A DNA stretch of 7,358 nt from Prosthecobacter debontii (GTDB lineage: Bacteria > Verrucomicrobiota > Verrucomicrobiia > Verrucomicrobiales > Akkermansiaceae): the NCBI GenBank assembly GCA_945885485.1, contig CAMCYT010000124.1:1-7358 (forward strand). The letters run 5' to 3'. Below are positions 1-5,717 of this stretch, in pieces. A model generated the notes under the pieces. That model had not been told where the DNA came from. It did no database searches and saw only the letters and a list, made by a program, of their open reading frames with translations. The translations under genes were made by a program, and so were the position numbers. The number at the start of each line of letters is the position of its first letter. Position 1 is the stretch's first letter.

Positions 1-1
1 G

Positions 2-700
2 GTTGAGAGAAACGGCTTAGAGTTCAGCACATATTACAGCTCTCTTACCATCACATTCATGATCATGTTGCTGAGCATGTTCCTGTTGGGTTCGATCTAT
101 TTTGCCTTGGTTGCTGGAGATATCGTAGCCAAAGAAAACGAAGATGGAAATTTGCGTATGGTGTTTGCACGGCCGATCAGTCGCTTTCGTTTGCTCTTAG
201 TCAAATACACAGCGGTAAGTCTCTACACATTCAGCTTTGTATTTTTCGTTGGTATCAGTGGCTACGCGATGGCGGTTGCGGCGGTGGGATGGGAGGGCGG
301 TTTGTTTGTGATTGAACCAAAAATGAAAGTCTTCGCAGCGTATCCGGATTGGTGGCAAGGCGCAAGCCGACTCGCGCTTTCCGCAGCGGGAATAGGTATC
401 AGCATGATCACGCTGTCATCGATTGCGTTCATGTTTTCATGTTTCAAAATCAAACCCGCAGCGGCGACGATCATTACTCTGACCATTCTCTTCATTGATA
501 TGATTTTGCAGGGTTTCCCGTTCTTCAAACCCTATGAAAGTTACTTCGTCACCTATAGGATGAGTGCATGGGTGTTTTTGGTAGAACAATACATATCTTG
601 GCCAAAAATCATCGAAAGCTATGCAATTCTGATGGGGCTGAACGTCAGTTTTTTCACGATCGGTTGGCTGGCATTTCAGACGCGGGATTTTAAAACCTGA
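2..700 (+). CDS. ABC-2 type transporter permease subunit, 5'-truncated
   Basis: C-terminal 232 residues of an integral membrane permease that would pair with an ATP-binding subunit (not in the window) to export an unknown substrate. The frame is open from base 2 to the TGA at 698-700. The ATG at 59 is internal, because 19 in-frame codons precede it without a stop, so the true start lies left of the window. About five hydrophobic segments are visible. After the first comes a charged cytoplasmic stretch containing GDIVAKENEDGNLR and ARPISRFRLLLVKY, which is the characteristic ABC-2 signature (conserved acidic residue, then E-x-G-x-L-R, then R-P-x-x-R). The C-terminus, FQTRDFKT, also matches the usual R-D-hydrophobic/F-K ending of this family. 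Substrate cannot be inferred. The family call is fairly firm; the specific role is unknown. Confidence 0.8.
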   Translation, partial: VERNGLEFSTYYSSLTITFMIMLLSMFLLGSIYFALVAGDIVAKENEDGNLRMVFARPISRFRLLLVKYTAVSLYTFSFVFFVGISGYAMAVAAVGWEGGLFVIEPKMKVFAAYPDWWQGASRLALSAAGIGISMITLSSIAFMFSCFKIKPAAATIITLTILFIDMILQGFPFFKPYESYFVTYRMSAWVFLVEQYISWPKIIESYAILMGLNVSFFTIGWLAFQTRDFKT

Positions 701-721
701 AGGGCTGTTCGGGGATTTTTT
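691..721 (+). terminator. Intrinsic terminator of the ABC permease gene
   Basis: CCTGAA (696-701) pairs with TTCGGG (708-713), including one G-U pair, around the 6-nt loop GGGCTG. After GA comes a run of six T (716-721). The stem overlaps the TGA stop codon, and the A-tract at 692-695 could extend pairing with the T-run. The stem is short, so termination may be weak, but position and T-tract fit. Confidence 0.5.
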
Positions 722-723
722 GG

Positions 724-853
724 AAATGAGGCACGGAGTAAGAAAGGAGCTCACGGAGAAGAAATGTCATTCTCAAAAAATATCAGGCTAGTTGAAATAT
801 CTGAGTTACTAGAAATAACTTCCTCTTCTCCATTCTTCCTCCGTGCCTCATTT
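724..853. repeat. Imperfect inverted repeat with CACGGAG motifs
   Basis: Bases 724-749 match the reverse complement of 828-853 at 24 of 26 positions; the core is AAATGAGGCACGGAG on both arms. The left arm has a second CACGGAG copy at 752-758 (in CTCACGGAGAAG) that has no counterpart in the right arm. The inner about 75 bp are AT-rich with no ORF. The element lies between convergent genes, each with its own terminator candidate, so it is not needed to explain termination. It could be a small non-autonomous mobile or dispersed intergenic repeat, or an extra bidirectional terminator. Confidence 0.7.
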
Positions 854-855
854 TT

Positions 856-876
856 AAAAATGCCGTCATGACATTT
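856..876 (-). terminator. Hairpin terminator of folC
   Basis: On the minus strand, AAATGTC (876-870) pairs with GGCATTT (864-858), with one G-U pair, around the loop ATGAC. The 3' arm runs into a T5 tract (860-856). It starts 12 nt beyond the folC stop codon. The stem is AT-rich, so strength is uncertain. Confidence 0.45.
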
Positions 877-887
877 GGTCTTTTAAC

Positions 888-2111
888 TCACTGCACGCTG
901 GCGAGGAAAGTTTTATCGAAGAGTACGGCTCTTGCTTCTCCAACGAGGAACAGCGATCCTGCGACAAGGATTATCTGTTTGTAATTGCGCGCGGCAGCAA
1001 GCGCTTCGGTGAATGTGTCGTAACACTCCGCGTCGGTCTGCTCGTTGCTCGGCAAGCTCTTGATCAAATCGGCAGTAGGCAGGCCACGCGTGGTGCCGAC
1101 CTTGCAGAAGATCATGCGCTGATTTAGTCCGCGGAGTTCGGCTAGGATACCGGCGATGTCTTTGGATTCCACGGCTCCGAAAATCAGAGTTCCTTTGCCA
1201 GCTCCGATCTCATCAATCCATGTTTCACGGAGAACTTTTGCGGCGTGTGGATTGTGTGCACCATCGAGAATGATTTCAAATTCGCCGCTGGTGATGCGTT
1301 CGAAGCGACCCGGCCATTTGACTTTCGCGAGCCCTTCGGCGACGGATTCGTAATTCAACGCTAAGCGCAACGCATGCAACGCGGCCAGGGCCAGGGCGGC
1401 GTTCCATTTCTGATGTTTGCCGGGTAGGGCAATGCCATAACCTTCGAGCGGTTGATCGATGAAACTCAATGGTGTGCGTTTTTGGTTCGCTTCTTTTTCA
1501 AGAACCTGACGCGCCTCGTCTTCCTGCGGCGAGGAAAACGCTGGCACGCCTTCGAGGAAAATTCCGGCCTTTTCTGTGGCGACCAGCGCTAAGGTGTCAC
1601 CCAGCCACTGGGTGTGATCCAAGCCGATCGGCGTGATGACGCAAACATCTGCAGGCACCGCAGTCGTCGCATCCAAACGTCCACCCATACCTGTTTCCAA
1701 AATGATTAGCTCACATTCCATCTCGCGAAACCAACGCATCGCGACCGCGAGGGTGATTTCAAAAAAGGTCGGATGCACTTCGAGTCGTGCGCAAAGTTCT
1801 CGCGCTTCAGTAAGCAGTTCCGCGCAACGTTCCTCGGAAATCATTTCACCGGAAACCCGCATCCGTTCGCGGTAATCGATTAGATGCGGTGAGGTGAAAA
1901 GCGCTGTGCGTTTTCCGCAGGACCTGGCGCAGCGATCCATGATCGCGCACACGCTGCCCTTGCCATTCGTGCCAGCCACGTGCGCGACCTGCACCCCGTG
2001 TTTGGGAAAGGCGAGAAATTGTTTGAGCAAATTGCGCGGCCCTTCCAAACCCAGCTTGATCCCAAACTGCTGGGTTCCGAACAACCACTCTATCGCTTCT
2101 TTGTAATCCAT
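888..2111 (-). CDS. folC: Bifunctional folylpolyglutamate synthase / dihydrofolate synthase
   Basis: Cytoplasmic Mur-ligase-family enzyme that adds glutamate to folates (and, in bifunctional members, to dihydropteroate) using ATP. At 407 aa it is close to the usual length. Visible motifs are the P-loop GTNGKGS (47-53), the folate/omega loop TSPHLIDYRERMRVSGEMI (73-91), ETGMGGRLDATT (139-150) and the Mur-type DHTQWLG (165-171). EKAGIF (180-185) carries the lysine that is carbamylated in the family. GKHQKWNA (231-238), WPGRFE (266-271), LDGAHNPHAA (282-291) and AGSLFLVGEAR (384-394) complete the set, so the enzyme looks intact. The ATG at 2111 lies 23 nt after the antitoxin stop; no good Shine-Dalgarno is seen (a C-rich stretch precedes the start). 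It is the last gene of the minus-strand cluster. Whether it also has the dihydrofolate synthase activity cannot be decided from motifs; the symbol is standard for both. Confidence 0.95.
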   Translation of the reverse strand: MDYKEAIEWLFGTQQFGIKLGLEGPRNLLKQFLAFPKHGVQVAHVAGTNGKGSVCAIMDRCARSCGKRTALFTSPHLIDYRERMRVSGEMISEERCAELLTEARELCARLEVHPTFFEITLAVAMRWFREMECELIILETGMGGRLDATTAVPADVCVITPIGLDHTQWLGDTLALVATEKAGIFLEGVPAFSSPQEDEARQVLEKEANQKRTPLSFIDQPLEGYGIALPGKHQKWNAALALAALHALRLALNYESVAEGLAKVKWPGRFERITSGEFEIILDGAHNPHAAKVLRETWIDEIGAGKGTLIFGAVESKDIAGILAELRGLNQRMIFCKVGTTRGLPTADLIKSLPSNEQTDAECYDTFTEALAAARNYKQIILVAGSLFLVGEARAVLFDKTFLASVQ

Positions 2112-2134
2112 GGGCGGCGCAAAATTGCTTTAAC

Positions 2135-2362
2135 TTATAATCTGCTTCTTTTTCTTTCTTTTTGGAGAGTAGAGACAATTTCTTGGGTTGTGATGTCACT
2201 TGAAATGCCATCTACATCAAAAGGAGAAGTAGTTTTCTGCTCAGGAACGACCGAGAAAAGGCGGCCATCTCTTCTTCGGATCAACACCTTTCCTTCACGG
2301 CTGGCCGTTTCCAAAACTTCCGAGAATTGCTGTCTCGCATCGCTGTAAGTGTATAGTTTCAT
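2135..2362 (-). CDS. Phd/YefM-family type II antitoxin
   Basis: A 75-aa protein with the N-terminal Phd/YefM fold signature: YTYSDARQQFSEVLETA (4-20), then a basic strand KVLIRRRDGRLFSVVP (25-40). In this family the N-terminal half dimerises and binds operator DNA, while the C-terminal tail (about 41-75 here, ending in a KERKRSRL basic patch) wraps the cognate toxin. Its ATG overlaps the toxin stop in the sequence ATGA (2362-2359), and no Shine-Dalgarno is visible upstream, so it is probably translated by coupling to the toxin. The partner is the PIN protein encoded immediately upstream. Gene order is toxin first, the reverse of usual Phd- and VapB-type modules. Likely role: neutralise the toxin and repress the shared promoter. 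Confidence 0.85.
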   Translation of the reverse strand: MKLYTYSDARQQFSEVLETASREGKVLIRRRDGRLFSVVPEQKTTSPFDVDGISSDITTQEIVSTLQKERKRSRL

Positions 2363-2766
2363 TGGATTATTTTGGTTTCAATATTCTCAATCTTTGCGAT
2401 CGCTAACATCTTTTTATCAAGCGTGAGCAAAGGAGTAGAGCTTCGTTTAGCTAATTGTAAATAATAGGCATCGTAAGCATAAATGTGATGGCGCTTACAA
2501 AGTTCCAGCGCTTCTTCTAGCGATGAATCCACCTCTTGAATGGGAATCTTTTTAAATACGCCAATTCCTTCGGTGATCGCAGCACTACTTAATCTCTTCT
2601 GTTTGAGCATCGCAGAGAATGCGTTACCAATTTCCCAACGGAGACATCCAGGCGCAATTAAGGCGACTCCACCTGTCATGTTGATGATCGAAGCTTTCTC
2701 TGGCTGGTTCAAAATTACCGCCAAAACCACCGAGGCATCAATCACGACTTTTTTCGTTCCGTTCAT
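2359..2766 (-). CDS. PIN-domain (VapC-like) ribonuclease toxin
   Basis: A 135-aa single PIN domain, normal length for VapC-type toxins, which are Mg-dependent endoribonucleases acting on tRNA, rRNA or mRNA. The acidic active-site set is complete: D10 in VVIDASVVLAVI, E45 in CLRWEIGNAF, D99 in YAYDAYYLQLA and D117 in LLTLDKKM. The enzyme is therefore predicted active; its RNA target is not predictable. The ATG at 2766 is the only plausible start, because an in-frame TAA lies two codons upstream (2772-2770). It lacks its own Shine-Dalgarno but overlaps by one base the TAA of a 14-codon leader ORF that does have one. Its own TGA overlaps the antitoxin start. The module sits between ftsY and folC in the same orientation, which suggests insertion into a housekeeping cluster. 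Confidence 0.88.
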   Translation of the reverse strand: MNGTKKVVIDASVVLAVILNQPEKASIINMTGGVALIAPGCLRWEIGNAFSAMLKQKRLSSAAITEGIGVFKKIPIQEVDSSLEEALELCKRHHIYAYDAYYLQLAKRSSTPLLTLDKKMLAIAKIENIETKIIQ

Positions 2767-2810
2767 TAATTAGACAATTGCACAAGTAGCTGGTCTAAGC
2801 AATCATTCAT
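2766..2810 (-). CDS. Short leader ORF (14 codons) coupled to the toxin
   Basis: Encodes MNDCLDQLLVQLSN and ends in TAA, whose last A is the first base of the toxin ATG (TAATG). A strong AAGGAG lies 8 nt upstream of its ATG, the best ribosome binding site in the cluster. No family is recognised; the peptide is leucine-rich and too short for homology. The likely role is to load ribosomes and deliver them to the toxin start by termination-reinitiation. It could instead be a chance ORF, although the combination of good RBS, spacing and exact stop-start overlap argues otherwise. Confidence 0.5.
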   Translation of the reverse strand: MNDCLDQLLVQLSN

Positions 2811-2818
2811 TTAGGGAT

Positions 2819-2824
2819 CTCCTT
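2819..2824 (-). promoter_or_regulatory. Strong Shine-Dalgarno AAGGAG before the leader ORF
   Basis: AAGGAG on the minus strand, 8 nt before the ATG at 2810. It decides which ATG is entered first, since the toxin ATG 44 nt further on has no such site. Its 5' part lies in CACAAG (2827-2822), which is complementary to CTTGTG (2786-2781) inside the leader ORF. A weak 6-bp hairpin could partly mask it. Confidence 0.6.
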
Positions 2825-2845
2825 GTGTAAAATGCCCGAAACCAT

Positions 2846-3697
2846 CTAAAGCACCTCAGCCACAAATCGTTCTTTCTCGAACATCGAAAACGCTTCGGGT
2901 TCTTCGCCAGTTCCGATGAAGCGTGGCGCGACACCGATTTGATCGAAGATGGTGAAAGCGATCCCGCCTTTTCCTGAACCATCGAGCTTGGTGATGATCA
3001 GGCCATCGAGCGGGCTGGCCCTGTGAAATTCTTTGGCTTGGTTGAGGGCGTTTGAACCGGTAGAGGCATCAACCACAAGCAAGGTGAGATGTGGTGCGCC
3101 TTCGTCTTGCTTGGCGATGGTGCGACGGATTTTTCCGAGTTCTTCCATCAAGTTGTGGCGCGTGTGAATGCGGCCTGCGGTGTCGCAGATGAGGAATTGC
3201 TTTTTTTCAGCGATCGCTTGTTGGTGCGCTTTGAAGCAGACGGATGAGGGATCGGAGTTCGCTGCTCCGGTGGCGACCGGAATGTCGAGTCTATCGCCCC
3301 AGCGTTGGAGTTGCTCGACCGCTGCGGCGCGAAACGTATCGGCTGCTGCCAGCATCACGCTGTGGCCGCGTTTTTTCAACCACATGCCAAGCTTGGCGGA
3401 GGAGGTGGTTTTCCCCGTGCCGTTCACGCCGACGACGAGAATGACGAACGGATTACCATCCGCGCGAGGTTGAAGCGGCGGGCAATCATCGGGAAGGATT
3501 TTGGAAAGACGCTTGCGGGTAATATCAACCACGTCTTGGGCTGAAACCGTGCGCCCCAGATCGTAGAGCTCGTCGACGATGCCGGTGCTGAGTTTTCCAC
3601 CGAGGTCGGCAGCGATGAGATTTGCCTCGAGATCGTCCCAATCGACCTCCGCTTTATCGATGATTGCGTTGAAAAGTTTTTTGAAAAAGCCAGCCAT
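2846..3697 (-). CDS. ftsY: Signal recognition particle receptor FtsY (SRP GTPase, NG domain)
   Basis: SRP receptor GTPase that pairs with Ffh/4.5S RNA at the inner membrane to deliver ribosomes making membrane proteins. All G elements are visible: GVNGTGKTT (G1, 90-98), DTFRAAAVEQL (120-130, the SRP-GTPase insertion motif), DTAGR (G3, 172-176), TKLDGSGKGG (G4, 236-245) and GTGE (G5, 262-265). Residues 1-70 form the helical N domain. At 283 aa it is an NG-only form: the long acidic A domain of E. coli FtsY is absent. Membrane contact would depend on the short amphipathic start MAGFFKKLFNAI. The ATG at 3697 fits the family start (GFFxKL), and no Shine-Dalgarno is evident. It is the first gene of the minus-strand cluster and divergent from mutL. 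The stop is TAG, immediately followed by an in-frame ATG. Confidence 0.96.
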   Translation of the reverse strand: MAGFFKKLFNAIIDKAEVDWDDLEANLIAADLGGKLSTGIVDELYDLGRTVSAQDVVDITRKRLSKILPDDCPPLQPRADGNPFVILVVGVNGTGKTTSSAKLGMWLKKRGHSVMLAAADTFRAAAVEQLQRWGDRLDIPVATGAANSDPSSVCFKAHQQAIAEKKQFLICDTAGRIHTRHNLMEELGKIRRTIAKQDEGAPHLTLLVVDASTGSNALNQAKEFHRASPLDGLIITKLDGSGKGGIAFTIFDQIGVAPRFIGTGEEPEAFSMFEKERFVAEVL

Positions 3698-3777
3698 GAA
3701 TGGGGGCAGGCTAGTCGTCGGTGGGAATGGGTCAATTGAAGATTGCTGAATCAGGATCGTGAGGACTAAATCGTGGC
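3698..3777. promoter_or_regulatory. Divergent promoter region between ftsY and mutL
   Basis: This 80-bp gap must hold the start signals for both genes. For ftsY, a TTGACC (minus, 3735-3730) could serve as a -35, with a poor TAGCCT (3713-3708) 16 bp on; this would leave only a very short leader. For mutL no convincing -10 is seen; a weak GAGGA (3761-3765) lies 12 nt before the GTG start and may act as its ribosome binding site. Promoter assignments are guesses; only the divergent arrangement is firm. Confidence 0.35.
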
Positions 3778-5508
3778 GTGCCAGTCGTCCGCGTTTTACC
3801 CGATATCCTAGCCAGCCAAGTTGCGGCAGGCGAGGTCGTGGAGCGCCCGGCGAGTGTGGTGAAAGAACTGGTGGAAAACAGCCTCGATGCCGGGGCGCGG
3901 GAAGTGATGGTGGATATCGAAAAAGGCGGGGTGAACCTGATCCGCGTGACCGATGATGGTTGCGGCATGGCGCGGGAAGATGCCTTGCTTTCGCTGGAAA
4001 GGCACGCGACCAGCAAGCTGCGCACGGCAGCGGATCTGGCTAGTATTTTAACTTTGGGTTTTCGTGGCGAGGCCGTTCCAAGTATCGCGAGCGTGGCAAA
4101 ATTCCGCATGGTCACGCGGCAGGCGGACTCCTTGACCGGGACGGAAATCATCGTGGATGGAGGAAAACTCCGCGATGTCCGCGATGCCGGCGGCGCTCCC
4201 GGTACGGTGATCGAGGCGCGAAATTTATTTTTCAATATGCCCGCCAGACGCAAGTTCATGCGCGCCGAAAGCACGGAGTCCGCCTACGTGGAGCAGCAAC
4301 TTCGTCTACACGCGCTCGCCGCGCCTGGCGTGCGTTTCCGTTTCAGAAAAGATGATCGTACGATTTTCGATCTCCCCGGCGTCGTCCGCACCGCGGATCG
4401 GGTGCGGCAGTTGTTAGGAAATGAACTCGGAGGCGAGTTGGTGGAAATTCCTGATACCATGGGTTCTGGGATGCAGGTCAGCGGATTCATTCTTCCAGCC
4501 CAACACGCGCGCAAGGGCCGACGTCACCAATTCGTTTTTCTCAACGGCAGGCCGATCGAAGACGCAGCGATCTCGAAAGGATTGGTCGAGGGCTTTCGCG
4601 GAAATCTTCAAGACGGCTTATATCCAGCGGCGTGGTTGTGGATGGAAATGGAACCGCATTTGGTCGATGTGAATGTCCATCCTGCGAAGAAGGAAGTGAG
4701 GTTTCATCGCCCACATGAAATCCGAGATTTGATTTCCCAAGCAGTCGCCGATTGCTTGAAGCCGCGCCCACGCAGCCCGCTGCCACAGGTCGCTACGCAA
4801 GCTGCAAACGATTCCGAGTTCATCAGCGAGCCGGAAGAAAAAATCGTGTCGCGTGCAACGATGTTTCATCCGTCGCAGCAGGAAATGAGCATGGTCTCGG
4901 TAGATGATTCACAAACCGACGAGCGACTTTCCAAAGCTCCCCAGTTCCGCTTGGTCGGGATGTTGCAGGATCGCTATGTCATTTTTGAAAGCGACAGCGG
5001 CTTGGTCTTGTTCGATCCAAAAGCCGCGCGTGAACGGATCATTTTCGAACAACTCACCAAAGGCAGGAAAGAGGGATTGGAAACACAGAATCTGTTAGTT
5101 CCAGTTTTGATCGAGCTAGATCCTCGCGATCTGGATCATTTGTTACGGGAGAAAAACGCGTTGTTAGAAGCAGGCTTGGAAGTCGAGGCGTTCGGCGGCA
5201 ACACCTTGCAACTCAGAAGCCTCCCAGCGTTTCTGCATATGGACGACCCGAAAATTTTCCTCAGTGAGATTTTAGAAGATACCCTCCACGGCCCTGTATC
5301 GGCAGGAAAATTTACTTTCGAAAGACTCGCGAGAATCATCGCCAACAAAGCCGCAAAGCGAGTCGTTCCCCGTATCGTGGAAGCGCAAAGCCTTTTGGAA
5401 GAACTGTTCGAATGCGATCTGCCCTACTGCGCCGCCGATGGTAGGCCTACCCTAACGGAATTTAATCGAAAAGATATCGATAGGCGTTTCGGTGTTGGCA
5501 GGGGATAG
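3778..5508 (+). CDS. mutL: DNA mismatch repair protein MutL, endonuclease motifs degenerate
   Basis: GHKL ATPase that links MutS mismatch recognition to strand cleavage and removal. 576 aa, on the short side for the family. The GTG start gives MPVVRVLPDILASQVAAGEV, matching family N-termini, and an in-frame TGA lies at 3760. The N-terminal ATPase is intact: KELVENSLDAG with E30 and N34 (29-39), DDGCGM (59-64), ATSK (77-80), GFRGEA (94-99), NMPARRKFM (153-161). The transducer domain ends in VNVHPAKKEVRFH (298-310). A variable linker follows (about 330-388), then a C-terminal dimerisation domain. In endonuclease-type MutL this domain holds DQHAxxERxxYE; here it reads DPKAARERIIFE (413-424), losing Q and the metal-binding H. 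The CPHGRPT motif reads CAADGRPT (551-558), also losing ligands. Nicking activity is therefore doubtful. Divergent from ftsY. Confidence 0.96.
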   Translation: MPVVRVLPDILASQVAAGEVVERPASVVKELVENSLDAGAREVMVDIEKGGVNLIRVTDDGCGMAREDALLSLERHATSKLRTAADLASILTLGFRGEAVPSIASVAKFRMVTRQADSLTGTEIIVDGGKLRDVRDAGGAPGTVIEARNLFFNMPARRKFMRAESTESAYVEQQLRLHALAAPGVRFRFRKDDRTIFDLPGVVRTADRVRQLLGNELGGELVEIPDTMGSGMQVSGFILPAQHARKGRRHQFVFLNGRPIEDAAISKGLVEGFRGNLQDGLYPAAWLWMEMEPHLVDVNVHPAKKEVRFHRPHEIRDLISQAVADCLKPRPRSPLPQVATQAANDSEFISEPEEKIVSRATMFHPSQQEMSMVSVDDSQTDERLSKAPQFRLVGMLQDRYVIFESDSGLVLFDPKAARERIIFEQLTKGRKEGLETQNLLVPVLIELDPRDLDHLLREKNALLEAGLEVEAFGGNTLQLRSLPAFLHMDDPKIFLSEILEDTLHGPVSAGKFTFERLARIIANKAAKRVVPRIVEAQSLLEELFECDLPYCAADGRPTLTEFNRKDIDRRFGVGRG

Positions 5509-5615
5509 AGACGTTATATAAAATTAACGTTTCAAGCTTTGTGATGATTAATTTTTACAAAAAATGAATTTGACTTGGTTAGATTAATTTTATTTCTAGC
5601 CAGCGTCTATCCCCT
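5500..5615. repeat. Compound inverted repeat overlapping the mutL stop codon
   Basis: AGGGGATAG-AG-ACG (5500-5513) pairs with CGTCTATCCCCT (5604-5615) apart from a 2-nt AG bulge. Inside it, ATAAAATTAA (5518-5527) pairs perfectly with TTAATTTTAT (5584-5593). The loop is about 56 bp and AT-rich. The left arm includes the last three mutL codons, including the stop. It may fold in RNA as a long 3' stem protecting or ending the mutL transcript, or be the remains of a small mobile repeat. There is no U-run after the right arm, so a classical terminator is unlikely. Confidence 0.5.
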
Positions 5616-5639
5616 CCCACATTTGTATTTTCCATAGAT

Positions 5640-5663
5640 CGTCGCTCGTTACTTGAGTCGACG
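5640..5663 (+). other. Hairpin in the leader of the SpvB-like gene
   Basis: CGTCG (5640-5644) pairs with CGACG (5659-5663). CTC (5645-5647) pairs with GAG (5655-5657), with T5658 bulged, around the 7-nt loop GTTACTT. The 8-bp GC-rich stem lies 55 nt before the next ATG. It has no T-run, so it is not a standard terminator; it may be an mRNA leader structure. No promoter was identified with confidence in 5509-5717: a TTGACT at 5570-5575 is followed by TATTTC at a short 15-bp spacing. Confidence 0.35.
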
Positions 5664-5695
5664 CTAAGTTAAATCCTGATTCTGGAAGCCCGAAT

Positions 5696-5703
5696 CCCCC
5701 CCC
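5696..5703 (+). repeat. C8 homopolymer upstream of the SpvB-like gene
   Basis: Eight consecutive C, ending 14 nt before the ATG at 5718, where a ribosome binding site would be expected. Runs like this are prone to slipped-strand changes in length. In the sequence as given it is in an untranslated leader: no ATG, GTG or TTG lies in frame between the TAA at 5670 and the ATG. Confidence 0.6.
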
Positions 5704-5717
5704 AGCTCCCTCATTCA

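Noticed and set aside
59..61. ATG taken as the start of the ABC permease
   Set aside because: The same frame is open from base 2 with sequence consistent with the protein, and the family is normally longer, so this is an internal Met of a truncated gene.
1846..2211. A 121-codon minus-strand frame overlapping the folC start and the antitoxin end
   Set aside because: It runs out of frame through two recognisable genes on the same strand, and its product matches no family. The folC and antitoxin motifs explain the DNA.
1980..2348. A 122-codon plus-strand frame covering the folC start and antitoxin
   Set aside because: It is antisense to two genes with clear family motifs, with no ribosome binding site or recognisable domain.
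2771..2797. Short inverted repeat TAGAC/GTCTA as an operator of the toxin-antitoxin operon
   Set aside because: Only 5 bp per arm with a 17-nt gap, inside the leader ORF; too short to separate from chance.
3732..4274. A 180-codon open frame on the minus strand within the 5' part of mutL
   Set aside because: It is antisense to well-conserved MutL motifs, its product is Ser/Arg/Pro-rich with low-complexity character, and it resembles no family. It is a shadow of the mutL codon pattern.
5570..5596. Promoter TTGACT with TATTTC for the SpvB-like gene
   Set aside because: The -35 is good, but the -10 is poor and the 15-bp spacing is short; it also lies across one arm of the inverted repeat. Too weak to list as a promoter.
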